Source of the DNA: Rheinheimera hassiensis
GTDB taxonomy: Bacteria; Pseudomonadota; Gammaproteobacteria; Enterobacterales; Alteromonadaceae
Direction: 5' to 3'
DNA length: 64,000 nt
Assembly (NCBI RefSeq): GCF_022436675.1
Contig: NZ_JAKUJZ010000012.1
Location: forward strand, 1-64,000
Below, piece by piece: positions 1-10,260 of the stretch; position 1 is the stretch's first letter; each line of letters opens with the position of its first letter. The translations under genes were made by a program, and so were the position numbers. The notes beneath the pieces were generated by a model, which was given only the letters and a program-made list of their open reading frames with translations, was not told where the DNA came from and did no database searches.

Positions 1-46
1 ACCGAAATTAGGATGACACTATATTTTCAATGACTGAATTTTATTA

Positions 47-76
47 TGTGGGGTGAAACTTTATTTTCACCCCACA
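47..76 (-). terminator. Stem-loop downstream of glmS
   Basis: A perfect 12-bp stem (47-58 with 65-76) with a 6-base loop lies 25 bp past the glmS stop. There is no clean T-run on the minus strand (ATAATAAAATT follows), so this is either a weak terminator or an mRNA 3' stabilising hairpin. Confidence 0.55.
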
Positions 77-100
77 GCCTTAATATTCTTAACGCTACAT

Positions 101-1930
101 TTATTCCACCGTCACACTCTTCGCCAAATTACGTGGCTGGTCTACGTCGGTGCCTTTGATAATGGCGACGTAGTAGCTGAGTAACTGCAGTGGCAGGGTG
201 TAGACGATGGGTGCCAGGATGTCGGCGACGTGCGGTACGTTGATTACCCGCATGGTGGCGTCAGACTGGAATTTAGCATCGGCGTCGGCGAATACGTACA
301 GAATACCGCCACGGGCGCGCACTTCTTCAACGTTCGATTTTAGTTTTTCCAGCAGGTCGTTATTCGGTGCCACCACAATAATTGGCATCTGGGCGTCAAT
401 CAGCGCCAGCGGGCCGTGTTTTAACTCGCCAGCGGCGTAGGCTTCAGCGTGGATGTACGAAATTTCTTTTAGCTTTAATGCGCCTTCCATTGCGATGGGG
501 TATTGATCGCCACGGCCTAAAAACAGCGCGTGGTGTTTATCGGCAAACTCTTCAGCCAGGGCTTCAATTTGTGGCGCCAGCGTAAGGGCTTGTTCCAGCT
601 TGCCAGGTAAGCTTTTCAGCGCTTCGGTCAGCTCGCGCTGCTGCGCGGCAGTTAAGCCGTTATATTTGCCAATCGCCAGCGTTAACATGGCCAAGCCTAC
701 CAACTGCGTGGTAAAGGCTTTGGTTGAGGCTACGCCGATTTCGGCGCCGGCGCGGGTCATAAAGGCCAGATCAGATTCGCGTACCAGTGATGAACCGGCC
801 ACGTTACAAATGGTTAAGCTACCAACATAACCGGCTTCTTTGGCCAGCCGCAAAGCGGCTAAGGTATCGGCCGTTTCGCCAGACTGGGAAATACTTACCA
901 GTAAGCTGTTTGGCTGCACGAACGATTTGCGGTAACGGAATTCAGAAGCAATTTCAACGTTGCAGGAGATACCACCTAACGATTCTAACCAGTAGCGCGC
1001 GACCATTCCGGAGTGATAGCTGGTACCACAGGCGACAATTTGTACGTGTTTTACTTTTTTGAACAGCTCGGCCGCGCCGTTGCCGAAGGTTTCGTCCAGT
1101 ACAGAATCACTGCTTAAGCGGCCTTCCAATGTGTTGTTGATGGCGTTTGGCTGTTCGTAAATTTCTTTTAGCATAAAGTGGCGGTACTGGCCTTTGTCAC
1201 CGGCGTCGTAACTAACGTTAGACTCATGCACTTCGCGCTCAATCGCGTTGCCGTTGCTATCGAAAATACGCACGCTGTGGCGGGTAATTTCAGCTACATC
1301 GCCTTCTTCAAGGAAGATAAAACGGCGCGTTACCGGCAACAGTGCCAGCTGATCAGAAGCAATAAAATTCTCGCCAATACCTAAGCCAATTACCAGCGGG
1401 CTGCCTGAGCGGGCAACAACAACGCGGCTAGCGTCGGTTTTATCCATTAACACCGTGCCGTAAGCGCCGTGCAGCTGCTTAACCGATTTTTGTACTGCGG
1501 CTAACAGGCTAGCGGCGCTTTTTAGTTCTTCTTCCACTAAATGCGCGATAACTTCGGTGTCGGTGTCGGAGGTAAATACATAGCCTTTGGCTTGTAAGGC
1601 TTCGCGCAACGGTGCGTGGTTTTCAATAATGCCGTTGTGCACTACGGTAATATTGCTGGAAACATGCGGGTGGGCGTTACGTTCGCTTGGCTCGCCATGC
1701 GTTGCCCAGCGCGTGTGGGCGATACCGGTGCCGCCGGTTACCGGGGCAGCAGCTACGGCGTCGGCCAGTTCTTTTACTTTACCCAGGCGGCGCAGCCGGG
1801 TTAACTCGCCGGAGCTGTTTACCACGGCCACACCGGCTGAATCATAACCCCGGTATTCCAGACGGCGCAGGCCTTCAACCAAAATATCCACTACATCACG
1901 TTGCGCTACAGCGCCGACTATTCCACACAT
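101..1930 (-). CDS. glmS: Glutamine--fructose-6-phosphate aminotransferase (isomerising)
   Basis: GlmS converts fructose-6-phosphate and glutamine to glucosamine-6-phosphate, the entry step to UDP-GlcNAc for peptidoglycan and LPS, in the cytosol. The 609-residue length matches the family. The N-terminal class II glutaminase begins MCGIVGA with the nucleophile Cys2 exposed after Met removal; two SIS isomerase domains follow (SQSGETADT near residue 350, [21 protein letters not shown] near 470-490), and the conserved C-terminal tail [13 protein letters not shown] is intact. It lies 56 bp downstream of glmR in the same direction. The arrangement glmS-glmR with glmU and atpC nearby is the one known from Pseudomonas aeruginosa. 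Certain call. Confidence 0.98.
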   Translation of the reverse strand: MCGIVGAVAQRDVVDILVEGLRRLEYRGYDSAGVAVVNSSGELTRLRRLGKVKELADAVAAAPVTGGTGIAHTRWATHGEPSERNAHPHVSSNITVVHNGIIENHAPLREALQAKGYVFTSDTDTEVIAHLVEEELKSAASLLAAVQKSVKQLHGAYGTVLMDKTDASRVVVARSGSPLVIGLGIGENFIASDQLALLPVTRRFIFLEEGDVAEITRHSVRIFDSNGNAIEREVHESNVSYDAGDKGQYRHFMLKEIYEQPNAINNTLEGRLSSDSVLDETFGNGAAELFKKVKHVQIVACGTSYHSGMVARYWLESLGGISCNVEIASEFRYRKSFVQPNSLLVSISQSGETADTLAALRLAKEAGYVGSLTICNVAGSSLVRESDLAFMTRAGAEIGVASTKAFTTQLVGLAMLTLAIGKYNGLTAAQQRELTEALKSLPGKLEQALTLAPQIEALAEEFADKHHALFLGRGDQYPIAMEGALKLKEISYIHAEAYAAGELKHGPLALIDAQMPIIVVAPNNDLLEKLKSNVEEVRARGGILYVFADADAKFQSDATMRVINVPHVADILAPIVYTLPLQLLSYYVAIIKGTDVDQPRNLAKSVTVE

Positions 1931-1986
1931 AATTATTCTCCGGAAAGCTTAAATATTATAACGTTACGTTAAGGTGTGGCGGTGAA

Positions 1987-2754
1987 TCAGGCCTGAACCC
2001 GTATTACCTTAACACCCTGTTGTTCAATTTTTTTGGCATCGGCTAACGATAAGCCTTCATCAGTAATCAGCACTTTTATCATCGCCCAGGGCAGTTCAAG
2101 GTTATGAATTTTGCGCCCCAGCTTATCGGATTCAAGCATTACAATAACTTCGCGCGCCACTTCTGCCATTACCCGGCTTAAGCTGTATAACTCGTTATAG
2201 GTGGTGGTGCCACGGGCTAAATCTATGCCGTCGGCACCAATAAATAACTGGTCAAAATCATAGTTGCGCAGCATTTGTTCTGCCAACTGGCCTTGAAAAG
2301 CTTCGGATTGCGGATCCCAGGTGCCGCCTGTCATTAACAGCGTTGGCTCGTTTTCCAGCTCACGCAGGGTATTGGCAATGGCCAGTGAGTTTGTCATTAC
2401 CACTAAGCCACGTTTTGCCGCCAGCTCGGGCAATAACGCGGCGGTAGTGCGACCGCTGTCGATAATAATGCGGTAGTGATCTTTAATCAGGCTGGCGGCC
2501 GCTTTAGCAATGGCCAGCTTTCGCTTTGAAACTTTCTCTAAGCTGGAGTCACTAACAAAATCCTGCGGCACCGGCACGGCACCGCCATAACGGCGCAACA
2601 GCAAACCGGCTTGCTCCAACACGGTTAAGTCTTTACGAATAGTCACTTCAGAGGTATTAAACTGCCCGGCCAGCTGCTCAACCGACAATTCGCCCTGTTG
2701 CTGCAACTGACTAACAATAAGATGCCGCCGTTGTTGGGTGTTACGTTTGTTCAT
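1987..2754 (-). CDS. glmR: DeoR-family transcriptional regulator next to glmS (GlmR-like)
   Basis: Cytosolic sugar-phosphate-responsive regulator of 255 residues. An N-terminal DeoR winged helix-turn-helix (about residues 5-60, with the LSVEQLAGQFNTSEVTIRKDL region) is followed by the DeoR C-terminal sensor domain (about 75-235; DSGRTTAALLPEL and FIGADGIDL motifs). It sits directly upstream of and co-directional with glmS, as P. aeruginosa GlmR does, which suggests control of amino-sugar synthesis; that target is inferred from synteny. An inverted CTTTCG/CGAAAG pair just upstream of the start (about 2757-2783) could be an autoregulatory operator. The ATG start is the first residue of a normal DeoR N-terminus. 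Confidence 0.85.
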   Translation of the reverse strand: MNKRNTQQRRHLIVSQLQQQGELSVEQLAGQFNTSEVTIRKDLTVLEQAGLLLRRYGGAVPVPQDFVSDSSLEKVSKRKLAIAKAAASLIKDHYRIIIDSGRTTAALLPELAAKRGLVVMTNSLAIANTLRELENEPTLLMTGGTWDPQSEAFQGQLAEQMLRNYDFDQLFIGADGIDLARGTTTYNELYSLSRVMAEVAREVIVMLESDKLGRKIHNLELPWAMIKVLITDEGLSLADAKKIEQQGVKVIRVQA

Positions 2755-2848
2755 TTCTTTCGCTTAAGTTTCAAAACGAAAGATATTTTACTGGCTATTG
2801 CGGCTTTTGCAAGCAAAACGTTGCGATATCCATTTGCTGCAATTATTT

Positions 2849-2889
2849 AATGAGAACCATTTGCATTTGAGAATTAGTCGTATTATAGT
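2849..2889 (+). promoter_or_regulatory. Fur box overlapping a sigma-70 promoter
   Basis: AATGAGAAC-C-ATTTGCATT at 2849-2867 matches 14 of 18 defined positions of the Fur palindrome AATGATAAT-N-ATTATCATT. It overlaps a -35 TTGCAT (2861-2866) that is separated by 17 bp from a -10 TATAGT (2884-2889). Fur-Fe2+ binding here would block the promoter, so transcription to the right should be iron-repressed. Predicted transcript start is about 2896. Confidence 0.7.
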
Positions 2890-2895
2890 TTGCAG

Positions 2896-3000
2896 CGTTC
2901 AGGGATGAAGGTAGTTCCGGGCCCCGGATGGGCTTCTCTGGTCGTTGTTTTACTTGTCTTGCACGTTAAGGGGTGGGTTTTGCCACCCCTGTTTTTCTTT
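2896..3000 (+). ncRNA. Candidate Fur-controlled small RNA or attenuated leader
   Basis: The Fur-box promoter would begin a transcript at about 2896, and a strong intrinsic terminator ends it at about 2997, giving an RNA of about 105 nt that stops just before the next gene's ribosome site (GAGG at 3002-3005). The internal segment contains GGA-bearing loops (GCCC-CGGAT-GGGC). Alternatives are a leader with conditional read-through into the flavoreductase gene, or a 32-codon hydrophobic ORF (2905-3003) that overlaps the terminator and has poor Shine-Dalgarno spacing. I do not recognise an RyhB core. Confidence 0.45.
2969..2997 (+). terminator. Intrinsic terminator in front of the flavoreductase gene
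   Basis: AGGGGTGG (2969-2976), loop GTTTTG, CCACCCCT (2983-2990), then a T-rich tract GTTTTTCTTTT. It is placed between a promoter and a gene start only 12 bp further on. Confidence 0.75.
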
Positions 3001-3009
3001 TGAGGCTTT

Positions 3010-4806
3010 ATGTTGCAGCGCTGGCAAACCAAGCTGGAGTGGTTGAATTTAGTATTATTGCTAATGTTGCCGCTGTACCACCTTTATTCTGCCGATACCT
3101 TGCAACCGGGTAGCCTGGCATTACTTTACCTGTTTAATCTAGCGGCTCTTATCGCCAGTTTCTGCCTCAGGCCTTACTCTGCTGCAGTAAAAAAACTGCC
3201 GGCGTCTGCCTGGCTGGAGCAACATTTACTGCTGACGTTAATTATTACGCTGTTGTGCTGGTTTTATCTGCCGCAAGCGCCTTTTATTCAGCCCCAAGCG
3301 CAGTGGTTATGGCTGAGCACCCAACTAAGCATTATGGGTTTACTGCTACGGCTATGCTGGGCAGTAAAAAAGCAACCCTTAGCCCCTGCTGCCAGCGGGC
3401 AAAACTGGCTGGTGGGCTATGCCAGCCAGTCTGGTATGGCGCAACAACTGGCACAAAGTAGCGCCAGGCAGCTGCAGCAGGCAGGCTTTAGCGTTGCGCT
3501 GGCAGAGTTGAACCAGCTAACCCAGCAGCAGCTAAACCAATATCAGAAAGCGCTTTTTGTGGTAAGCACTTATGGCGAAGGTGAAGCGCCTGACAATGCC
3601 AGCCAGTTTTTTCAGCTGGCGCAGCAATGGCAAAGCTCGTTAGATCAGTTGCAGTTTGCCGTATTAGCACTGGGCGATCGCAGCTATCAGCAGTTTTGTG
3701 CCTTTGGCCACTGGTTGCAGCAGTGGCTGCATAGCCGTGAAGCAAAAGCGCTACAACCACTGCTGGAGCTGGACAGCTCTGAGCGGCAAAGCGCGGCCTT
3801 AACACAGTGGCAGCAGCTGCTTACCGGCTTTACAGCACCCTTAACAGCACAACAAGCGCCAACAATAGATACCGGCGCTACCTGGCTGCAGGCCAGCCTT
3901 AGCAGCCGTTATATTGCCAACCCGGCCAGCACCGGCTTGCCTTGCTATATTGTTAAGCTGCAAGCACCAGCCGGCACTCAGTGGCTAGCTGGCGACATTG
4001 TTGATATTCAACCGGAAAACAGCAAATGCAACGTAGCCCTGTGGCTAACACGACATTTAGTTAATGGCTGCCAGGCCGTGCATTATCATGGCCGGCATAT
4101 TCCGCTATGCTGGGCATTAGCCGAGCTGCAACTGGACAAAGTGCAACCACCGGCCAACGGCGAATCGTTAGCCCAATGGCTGACAGCACAGCCCAAGCTG
4201 CCACTACGTAGCTATTCTATCGCGTCGGTACCCGGCGAGGGCCCGATAACCTTACTGGTGCGCCAGGTGCAATATAATAACGGTGCTTTGGGTATTGGCT
4301 CTGGCTGGCTAACGGCCTGGGCGATGGAGCAGCAACCGGTGCAAATTCGCCTGCGTAGCCATAACCAGTTTCATTTACCGGCTGATAGCAGTAACACTCC
4401 GCTTATTTTTATCGCCAATGGTACCGGCATTGCCGGCATTCGTGCCTTGCTGGCGCAGCGCGTTGCCCTGGGCCAACGACAAAACTGGCTATTGTTTGGC
4501 GAGCGCAAACAACAAAGTGACTTTTTCTTTGCCCGCGATATTCAGCAGTGGCAGCAGCAGGGTTTTATCAGCCATTGCAGCCTGGCATTTTCGCAAGACC
4601 AGGCCGAAAAGCGCTATGTGCAGCATGTGCTGGCAGAGCAGCAGCAACAGTTACGGCAATGGCTGGCGCAGGGCGCGGCTATTTATGTGTGTGGCAGCCT
4701 GCACGGCATGGGTGAAGCCGTGCATGAGGTACTACAACAGGTGGTTGGCGAGGCCGGCTTAGCGCAGCTTAAACAACAAGGCCGCTACCGGCGCGATCTG
4801 TATTAA
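3010..4806 (+). CDS. Membrane-anchored flavodoxin/ferredoxin-reductase-type flavoprotein
   Basis: Predicted to pass electrons from NAD(P)H through FAD and FMN, as in sulfite-reductase flavoprotein (CysJ)-like enzymes. The 598-residue protein starts with four membrane segments (about 11-27, 35-53, 71-88, 98-117), then a flavodoxin domain (about 132-270; YASQSGMAQQ, STYGEGEAPDN, LALGDRSYQQFC), then an FNR-like FAD/NAD(P) module (RSYSIAS near 400, FIANGTGIAG near 467, YVCGS and the C-terminal RYRRDLY). The upstream Fur box suggests an iron role such as ferric reduction, which is an inference. The ATG at 3010 follows GAGG with 4-bp spacing. The gene converges with the next gene with a 4-bp overlap of stop codons. 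It is not in a cysteine operon, so CysJ itself is unlikely. Confidence 0.85.
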   Translation: MLQRWQTKLEWLNLVLLLMLPLYHLYSADTLQPGSLALLYLFNLAALIASFCLRPYSAAVKKLPASAWLEQHLLLTLIITLLCWFYLPQAPFIQPQAQWLWLSTQLSIMGLLLRLCWAVKKQPLAPAASGQNWLVGYASQSGMAQQLAQSSARQLQQAGFSVALAELNQLTQQQLNQYQKALFVVSTYGEGEAPDNASQFFQLAQQWQSSLDQLQFAVLALGDRSYQQFCAFGHWLQQWLHSREAKALQPLLELDSSERQSAALTQWQQLLTGFTAPLTAQQAPTIDTGATWLQASLSSRYIANPASTGLPCYIVKLQAPAGTQWLAGDIVDIQPENSKCNVALWLTRHLVNGCQAVHYHGRHIPLCWALAELQLDKVQPPANGESLAQWLTAQPKLPLRSYSIASVPGEGPITLLVRQVQYNNGALGIGSGWLTAWAMEQQPVQIRLRSHNQFHLPADSSNTPLIFIANGTGIAGIRALLAQRVALGQRQNWLLFGERKQQSDFFFARDIQQWQQQGFISHCSLAFSQDQAEKRYVQHVLAEQQQQLRQWLAQGAAIYVCGSLHGMGEAVHEVLQQVVGEAGLAQLKQQGRYRRDLY

Positions 4807-5363
4807 TTTTTACCCGGTGTAAAACTGATGCGGCCGCTTTGCACGGCCATATTTACCGGCACCGCGGTAAGTATTTTAACGGTAGGGTTAGATGTATCCA
4901 GTTTGTAAACCGGGTTCGCTGCCAGATAGCTGTTAACTAACTGCAATAACTCATTGGTTACCGGCGCCAGATTACCGCGATAACCGGCAGCTTCAATCTG
5001 TGAGCCCAGCAACTTAACCGAGCGCAGATATACTGCTTTCTCTGTACCATCATAATAAGGCACGCCTTCTACCTGCAGTTGCATATTGGCCGGATAACTT
5101 AAGCCAAACAATGACAACGCAGCAGTGGCGGCGGTATTAACCCGTATCACCTCAGAGTTATCCGGGCCTATTTCCACCTGCATGCTTTCTACCTGCATCT
5201 TTAGCGGAATACCTGCCACATTGGCCTGGCGGGTTAGTTTGGGTATTTGCTGGCGCAACAGTTGCTCTAAGTCTGTCTCCGTAACGTTATACGCCGACAT
5301 TTGCTGCAACTGGCTACACGCCGCCACTAACGTCATTATGATTAACAGCATTATCTTGCGCAT
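4803..5363 (-). CDS. DUF1439 (YceB-like) lipoprotein
   Basis: A 186-residue predicted lipoprotein with a signal peptide ending in a lipobox (VAAC, acylated Cys16). The remainder fits the DUF1439/YceB family of periplasm-facing lipoproteins of unknown function: a basic-hydrophobic N-terminus (TETDLEQLL), then beta-rich lipid-binding-like segments (MQLQVEGVPYYDG, KAVYLRSVKLL). It is transcribed towards the flavoreductase gene and overlaps its end by 4 bp. No function should be assumed. Confidence 0.8.
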   Translation of the reverse strand: MRKIMLLIIMTLVAACSQLQQMSAYNVTETDLEQLLRQQIPKLTRQANVAGIPLKMQVESMQVEIGPDNSEVIRVNTAATAALSLFGLSYPANMQLQVEGVPYYDGTEKAVYLRSVKLLGSQIEAAGYRGNLAPVTNELLQLVNSYLAANPVYKLDTSNPTVKILTAVPVNMAVQSGRISFTPGKN

Positions 5364-5460
5364 GTTTCCCTTTCCTTATGTACTATCCAGTCTGAATTGA
5401 GCTTAGTTTAACACGGCAATAAGATAACGCTTAGTGACTGACTTTTACCTGAATATAAGT

Positions 5461-5476
5461 TGCTCCACGTGAAACA
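5461..5476. promoter_or_regulatory. parS centromere site (left)
   Basis: TGCTCCACGTGAAACA matches the ParB-binding consensus TGTTTCACGTGAAACA at 14 of 16 positions including the central CACGTG. It lies in the gap between the DUF1439 gene and the symporter, about 14 kb from oriC. ParB is encoded at 15.5-16.3 kb. Confidence 0.8.
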
Positions 5477-5568
5477 CAGCCGACCAGCTAAGCAAGGCCA
5501 GCCAGTTTAAGTTGTGATATGCTTTGGCGCGTTCACCGGGAACCTGTATAACATAACGAGAAACAACC

Positions 5569-6708
5569 ATGTCCTTGATCCTTAAACTGATTGCCGGCAT
5601 TATGCTGGGTATGTTGTGTGGCTTGTATGCACCACATTGGCTAACACAACTATTAATTACCTTTAAAGGCCTGTTTGGCGAACTGTTGTTCTTCACCGTG
5701 CCGCTACTTATCCTGTTTTTTATTACCAGCGGAATTGCAGCTTTACCGCGAAATTCCGGCAAGTTACTTAGCCGCACGCTGGGTTTTGCCTACTTGTCTA
5801 CCGTCATTGCGGGCACCTTAGCGTTTTTGGTTGCCAGTGTAGTAGTACCTATGCTAACCAGCGCAAATACTGCTGCCGCGCCAACCGAAGTGACGCATTT
5901 AACCGCTTTTATCGAAATGGATATTCCTCCGGCAATCAGTGTAATGACAGCCTTAGCACTGGCATTTATTTTTGGTTTAGGTATTGCAGCAACACAAGCC
6001 CAGCAATTAAGACAGTTATCGGATCAAGGCCGTGATGTTATTCAGCTAATGCTGGAAAAAGTCATTATTCCACTGCTGCCGCTGTATATCGCGGGTGAGT
6101 TCGCACAAATGGCGGCAGCCGGTACCGTATTTACCACACTAAAAACGTTCGGCATCATACTGGTGCTGGCGGTTGTCATGCACTGGTGCTGGATTATTAC
6201 GCTATACACTATTGCTGGCATTAAAGCCGGTAAGTCGCCTTTTGCCTTAATTAAAACCATGATGCCGGCCTATTTTACAGCACTGGGCACCATGTCGAGC
6301 GCGGCAACCATTCCGGTTTCACTACAAGCCACTAAAGCCAATGGCGTAAAACCGGATGTGGCTAACTTTACCGTACCACTGTGCGCAACCATTCATTTAT
6401 CCGGCTCTACCATTACTATCGTTACCTGCGCCATGGCCGTTGTCACCATGGTAAACGGCCTCGAAATGCCGTCGTTATTAACTGTACTGCCGTTTATCTT
6501 TATGTTGGGCGTAGTAATGCTGGCCGCACCTGGCGTACCCGGCGGTGCGGTAATGTCTGCGGTTGGTCTGTTAGGTTCAATGTTGGGCTTTGGCGAAGCA
6601 GCAATTGCACTAATGATTGCCCTGTACATGGCGCAAGACAGCTTTGGTACCGCCTGTAATGTGACCGGCGACGGTGCTATTGCGGTGTTGGTGGATAAGG
6701 CAGAGTAA
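5569..6708 (+). CDS. Dicarboxylate/amino acid:cation symporter (DAACS family)
   Basis: Inner-membrane secondary transporter of 379 residues, at the short end for glutamate/dicarboxylate symporters. Repeated hydrophobic segments run throughout, and the family's two re-entrant-loop regions are visible: the serine-rich TALGTMSSAATIPVS (about 238-252) and, in TM7/TM8, the ATIHLSGSTITI (about 269-280) and QDSFGTACNVTGDG (about 352-366) motifs that line the substrate and Na+ sites. The substrate (dicarboxylate, glutamate, serine/threonine) cannot be told from sequence. ATG at 5569 follows a weak ribosome site. It is a single-gene unit ending in a bidirectional terminator. Confidence 0.9.
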   Translation: MSLILKLIAGIMLGMLCGLYAPHWLTQLLITFKGLFGELLFFTVPLLILFFITSGIAALPRNSGKLLSRTLGFAYLSTVIAGTLAFLVASVVVPMLTSANTAAAPTEVTHLTAFIEMDIPPAISVMTALALAFIFGLGIAATQAQQLRQLSDQGRDVIQLMLEKVIIPLLPLYIAGEFAQMAAAGTVFTTLKTFGIILVLAVVMHWCWIITLYTIAGIKAGKSPFALIKTMMPAYFTALGTMSSAATIPVSLQATKANGVKPDVANFTVPLCATIHLSGSTITIVTCAMAVVTMVNGLEMPSLLTVLPFIFMLGVVMLAAPGVPGGAVMSAVGLLGSMLGFGEAAIALMIALYMAQDSFGTACNVTGDGAIAVLVDKAE

Positions 6709-6726
6709 ACGGTATCAGATTGCGCA

Positions 6727-6821
6727 GGTTGGAATCCCGATTTGGGCGTCACAGAGTGTCTGAGCCCTGCCGCAGGCATAAGAGCGAGTTGCTGTGACGA
6801 GCCAAAGCGGGAGCTGTAACC
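6727..6821. repeat. Imperfect 95-bp palindrome between the symporter and glmU
   Basis: Arms 6735-6754 and 6792-6812 (TCCCGATTTGG... against a TCCCGCTTTGG... complement, both ending CGTCACAG) pair at about 18 of 20 positions. An outer GGTT/AACC pair (6727-6730, 6818-6821) extends the structure. No protein-coding potential. It may be a REP-type intergenic palindrome or an RNA structure. Confidence 0.6.
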
Positions 6822-6845
6822 GAAGCCCCGTAGTATTACTGATAT

Positions 6846-6873
6846 AAAACAGCCCGCAAATGCGGGCTGTTTT
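6846..6873. terminator. Bidirectional terminator between the symporter and glmU
   Basis: AAAACAGCCCGCA (6846-6858), 2-base loop, TGCGGGCTGTTTT (6861-6873): a perfect 13-bp stem with A/T tracts on both sides, serving the convergent symporter and glmU transcripts. Confidence 0.85.
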
Positions 6874-6880
6874 ATTTAGG

Positions 6881-8245
6881 TTACTTTTTAATTTTCACCG
6901 GCCGTTGCCAATCGCTGATATGCCGCTGCTTAGCGCGCGCCACCACCAACTCACCATCGGCAGCATCACGCGTTAACACCGAGCCAGCACCCACAGTAGC
7001 ATTAACGCCCACTGTTACCGGCGCGACTAAAGCACTGTTCGAACCGATAAAGGCACCGTCTTTAATGGTGGTAACAAACTTATTCGCACCATCATAGTTA
7101 CAGGTAATAGTACCAGCACCCACGTTTACCTTCGCGCCTATTACTGCATCACCCAGATAGGTCAGGTGGTTCGCTTTAGACCCTTTACCTAAAGTGGTTT
7201 TTTTCATTTCAACAAAGTTGCCGACATGACTGTCATCCAGCATCACGCTATCCGGCCTCAGGCGGGCAAAAGGGCCTACCGAACAATCGCTGCCGACAGT
7301 AGCCTTTTCAATCATTGAATTTGGTTTAATCTCAGTGTTATCGCCGATAACGCAGTCTTTTAAAATACAGTTTGCGCCAACAGTCACGCCCTTGCCCAGC
7401 ACCACGGTGCCTTCGAAGATCACATTGATATCAATCATCACATCATTACCCACCTCAACCGTGCCGCGGATATCAAGCCTGGCCGGGTCGCGTAAATTCG
7501 CCCCTGATAGCATCAGCTCTTCGGCTTTACGCAGCTGATAGGCGCGCTCTAGTGCTGCCAATTGCACACGGTTATTGGCACCTTCTACTTCCATCGGGTT
7601 TTGCGGCTGCGCAGTGGCAATTTCTACACCTTCACCGTGCGCCATCGCAATCACATCAGTTAAGTAATATTCACCCTGGGCATTACTGTTGGATAACCGA
7701 CCCAGCCAGCTTTTCAACTGCTTGCCCGGCAACGCCATAATGCCACTGTTTACTTCATTAATTAACAGCTGCTCAGCGCTGGCATCTTTTTGCTCGACAA
7801 TACCGGTTACCTTAGCGTTTTCACGCACGATACGGCCATAGCCGCTCGGGTTGGCTAAGTTCACCGTTAAAATGGCCAGGCCATTAGCCGGCTTTACCGC
7901 CAGCAACTGCTGTAAGGTCTCTAAACGGGTAAGTGGTACATCACCATATAGCACCAGTACAGTGTCATCATCGGCAATATTCGGTATCGCCTGCGCCACC
8001 GCATGGCCGGTGCCCAACTGCTCAGCCTGTAATACCCAGTGCAATGGCTGATCGCTAAGACCTGCTTTTAGCGCATCAGCACCGTAACCATACACCAACT
8101 GTGGTTTCGCTGAGCCCAAGGCGCGGGCAGTATCAATTACATGTTGAACCATCGGCCGCTCAGCCACTTTATGCAGCACCTTAGGTAAATCTGATTTCAT
8201 CCTTGTGCCTTTACCGGCCGCCAGAATCACTACATTTAATGCCAT
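6881..8245 (-). CDS. glmU: Bifunctional UDP-N-acetylglucosamine diphosphorylase / glucosamine-1-phosphate N-acetyltransferase
   Basis: GlmU acetylates glucosamine-1-phosphate and then adds UMP to give UDP-GlcNAc, completing the path begun by GlmS. The N-terminal pyrophosphorylase domain begins [14 protein letters not shown]. The C-terminal half is a left-handed beta-helix acyltransferase with hexapeptide repeats (for example [32 protein letters not shown]). I set the start at the ATG at 8245 ([11 protein letters not shown], 454 residues), the family's usual N-terminus, instead of an upstream in-frame ATG that would add nine unconserved residues. It follows the atp operon in the same direction but is separated from it by a terminator. 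Confidence 0.97.
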   Translation of the reverse strand: MALNVVILAAGKGTRMKSDLPKVLHKVAERPMVQHVIDTARALGSAKPQLVYGYGADALKAGLSDQPLHWVLQAEQLGTGHAVAQAIPNIADDDTVLVLYGDVPLTRLETLQQLLAVKPANGLAILTVNLANPSGYGRIVRENAKVTGIVEQKDASAEQLLINEVNSGIMALPGKQLKSWLGRLSNSNAQGEYYLTDVIAMAHGEGVEIATAQPQNPMEVEGANNRVQLAALERAYQLRKAEELMLSGANLRDPARLDIRGTVEVGNDVMIDINVIFEGTVVLGKGVTVGANCILKDCVIGDNTEIKPNSMIEKATVGSDCSVGPFARLRPDSVMLDDSHVGNFVEMKKTTLGKGSKANHLTYLGDAVIGAKVNVGAGTITCNYDGANKFVTTIKDGAFIGSNSALVAPVTVGVNATVGAGSVLTRDAADGELVVARAKQRHISDWQRPVKIKK

Positions 8246-8355
8246 AAAAGAATCCCTGTAATCATGCTTCATCGATAGTGTGGTTATTCTAATAGATAAC
8301 GCAGCAGATTACAGGGCCAGGGTGAAGTTTTGCTGAACCCCCTGAGCAAAACCAA

Positions 8356-8384
8356 TAAAAAAGCCACCCTAAGGTGGCTTTTTA
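8356..8384 (-). terminator. atp operon terminator
   Basis: AAAAAGCCACC, 3-base loop, AGGTGGCTTTTT just after the atpC stop. The A/T tracts on both sides make it usable from either direction. Confidence 0.85.
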
Positions 8385-8401
8385 TATTTCGGAACCCGAA
8401 C

Positions 8402-8818
8402 TTATTTTTTGCGCATTTTTTGAATAATACGCAGCTGTGCAATGGCTTCAGCCAGTTGCGCGGCAGCTTCAGCATAATTGAAATCTGCGCCAGCGTGTTG
8501 CATCGCTTCTTCGGCACGTTTTTGTGCGTCTAAAGCGGCTTGCTCATCTAAGTCTTCGCCGCGTACCGCGACATCGGCCAGTACGGTGATGGTATCGGGC
8601 TGTACTTCAAGTACACCACCGGCTACGTATATCACGTGTTCTTCGCCAAATTGTTTCACGATACGGACCATGCCAGGTTTCAGGGTGGTCAGTAACGGGG
8701 CGTGGAAAGGTAAAATACCTAACTCGCCCTCACTGCCTGTGACCTGCACGGATTCGACAAGGCCAGAGAAAATTTTCTCTTCGGCACTTACTACATCCAG
8801 TTGCACTGTCATCGCCAT
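8402..8818 (-). CDS. atpC: ATP synthase F1 epsilon subunit
   Basis: Part of the central stalk of F1 and an inhibitor of ATP hydrolysis. 138 residues: N-terminal beta-sandwich ([28 protein letters not shown]) and C-terminal helical hairpin ([16 protein letters not shown] to the end). Last gene of the atp operon, 23 bp after atpD, followed by the operon terminator. Confidence 0.97.
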   Translation of the reverse strand: MAMTVQLDVVSAEEKIFSGLVESVQVTGSEGELGILPFHAPLLTTLKPGMVRIVKQFGEEHVIYVAGGVLEVQPDTITVLADVAVRGEDLDEQAALDAQKRAEEAMQHAGADFNYAEAAAQLAEAIAQLRIIQKMRKK

Positions 8819-8841
8819 CTCCGCTCTCCTAAAGCCTGAAC

Positions 8842-10236
<1,395 letters not shown>

Positions 10237-10260
10237 TCAAATTTCTCAAAACTGTTTACC

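Noticed and set aside
3010-4806. CysJ sulfite reductase subunit
   Set aside because: The four N-terminal membrane segments, lack of cysI/cysH neighbours and the Fur box argue against CysJ.
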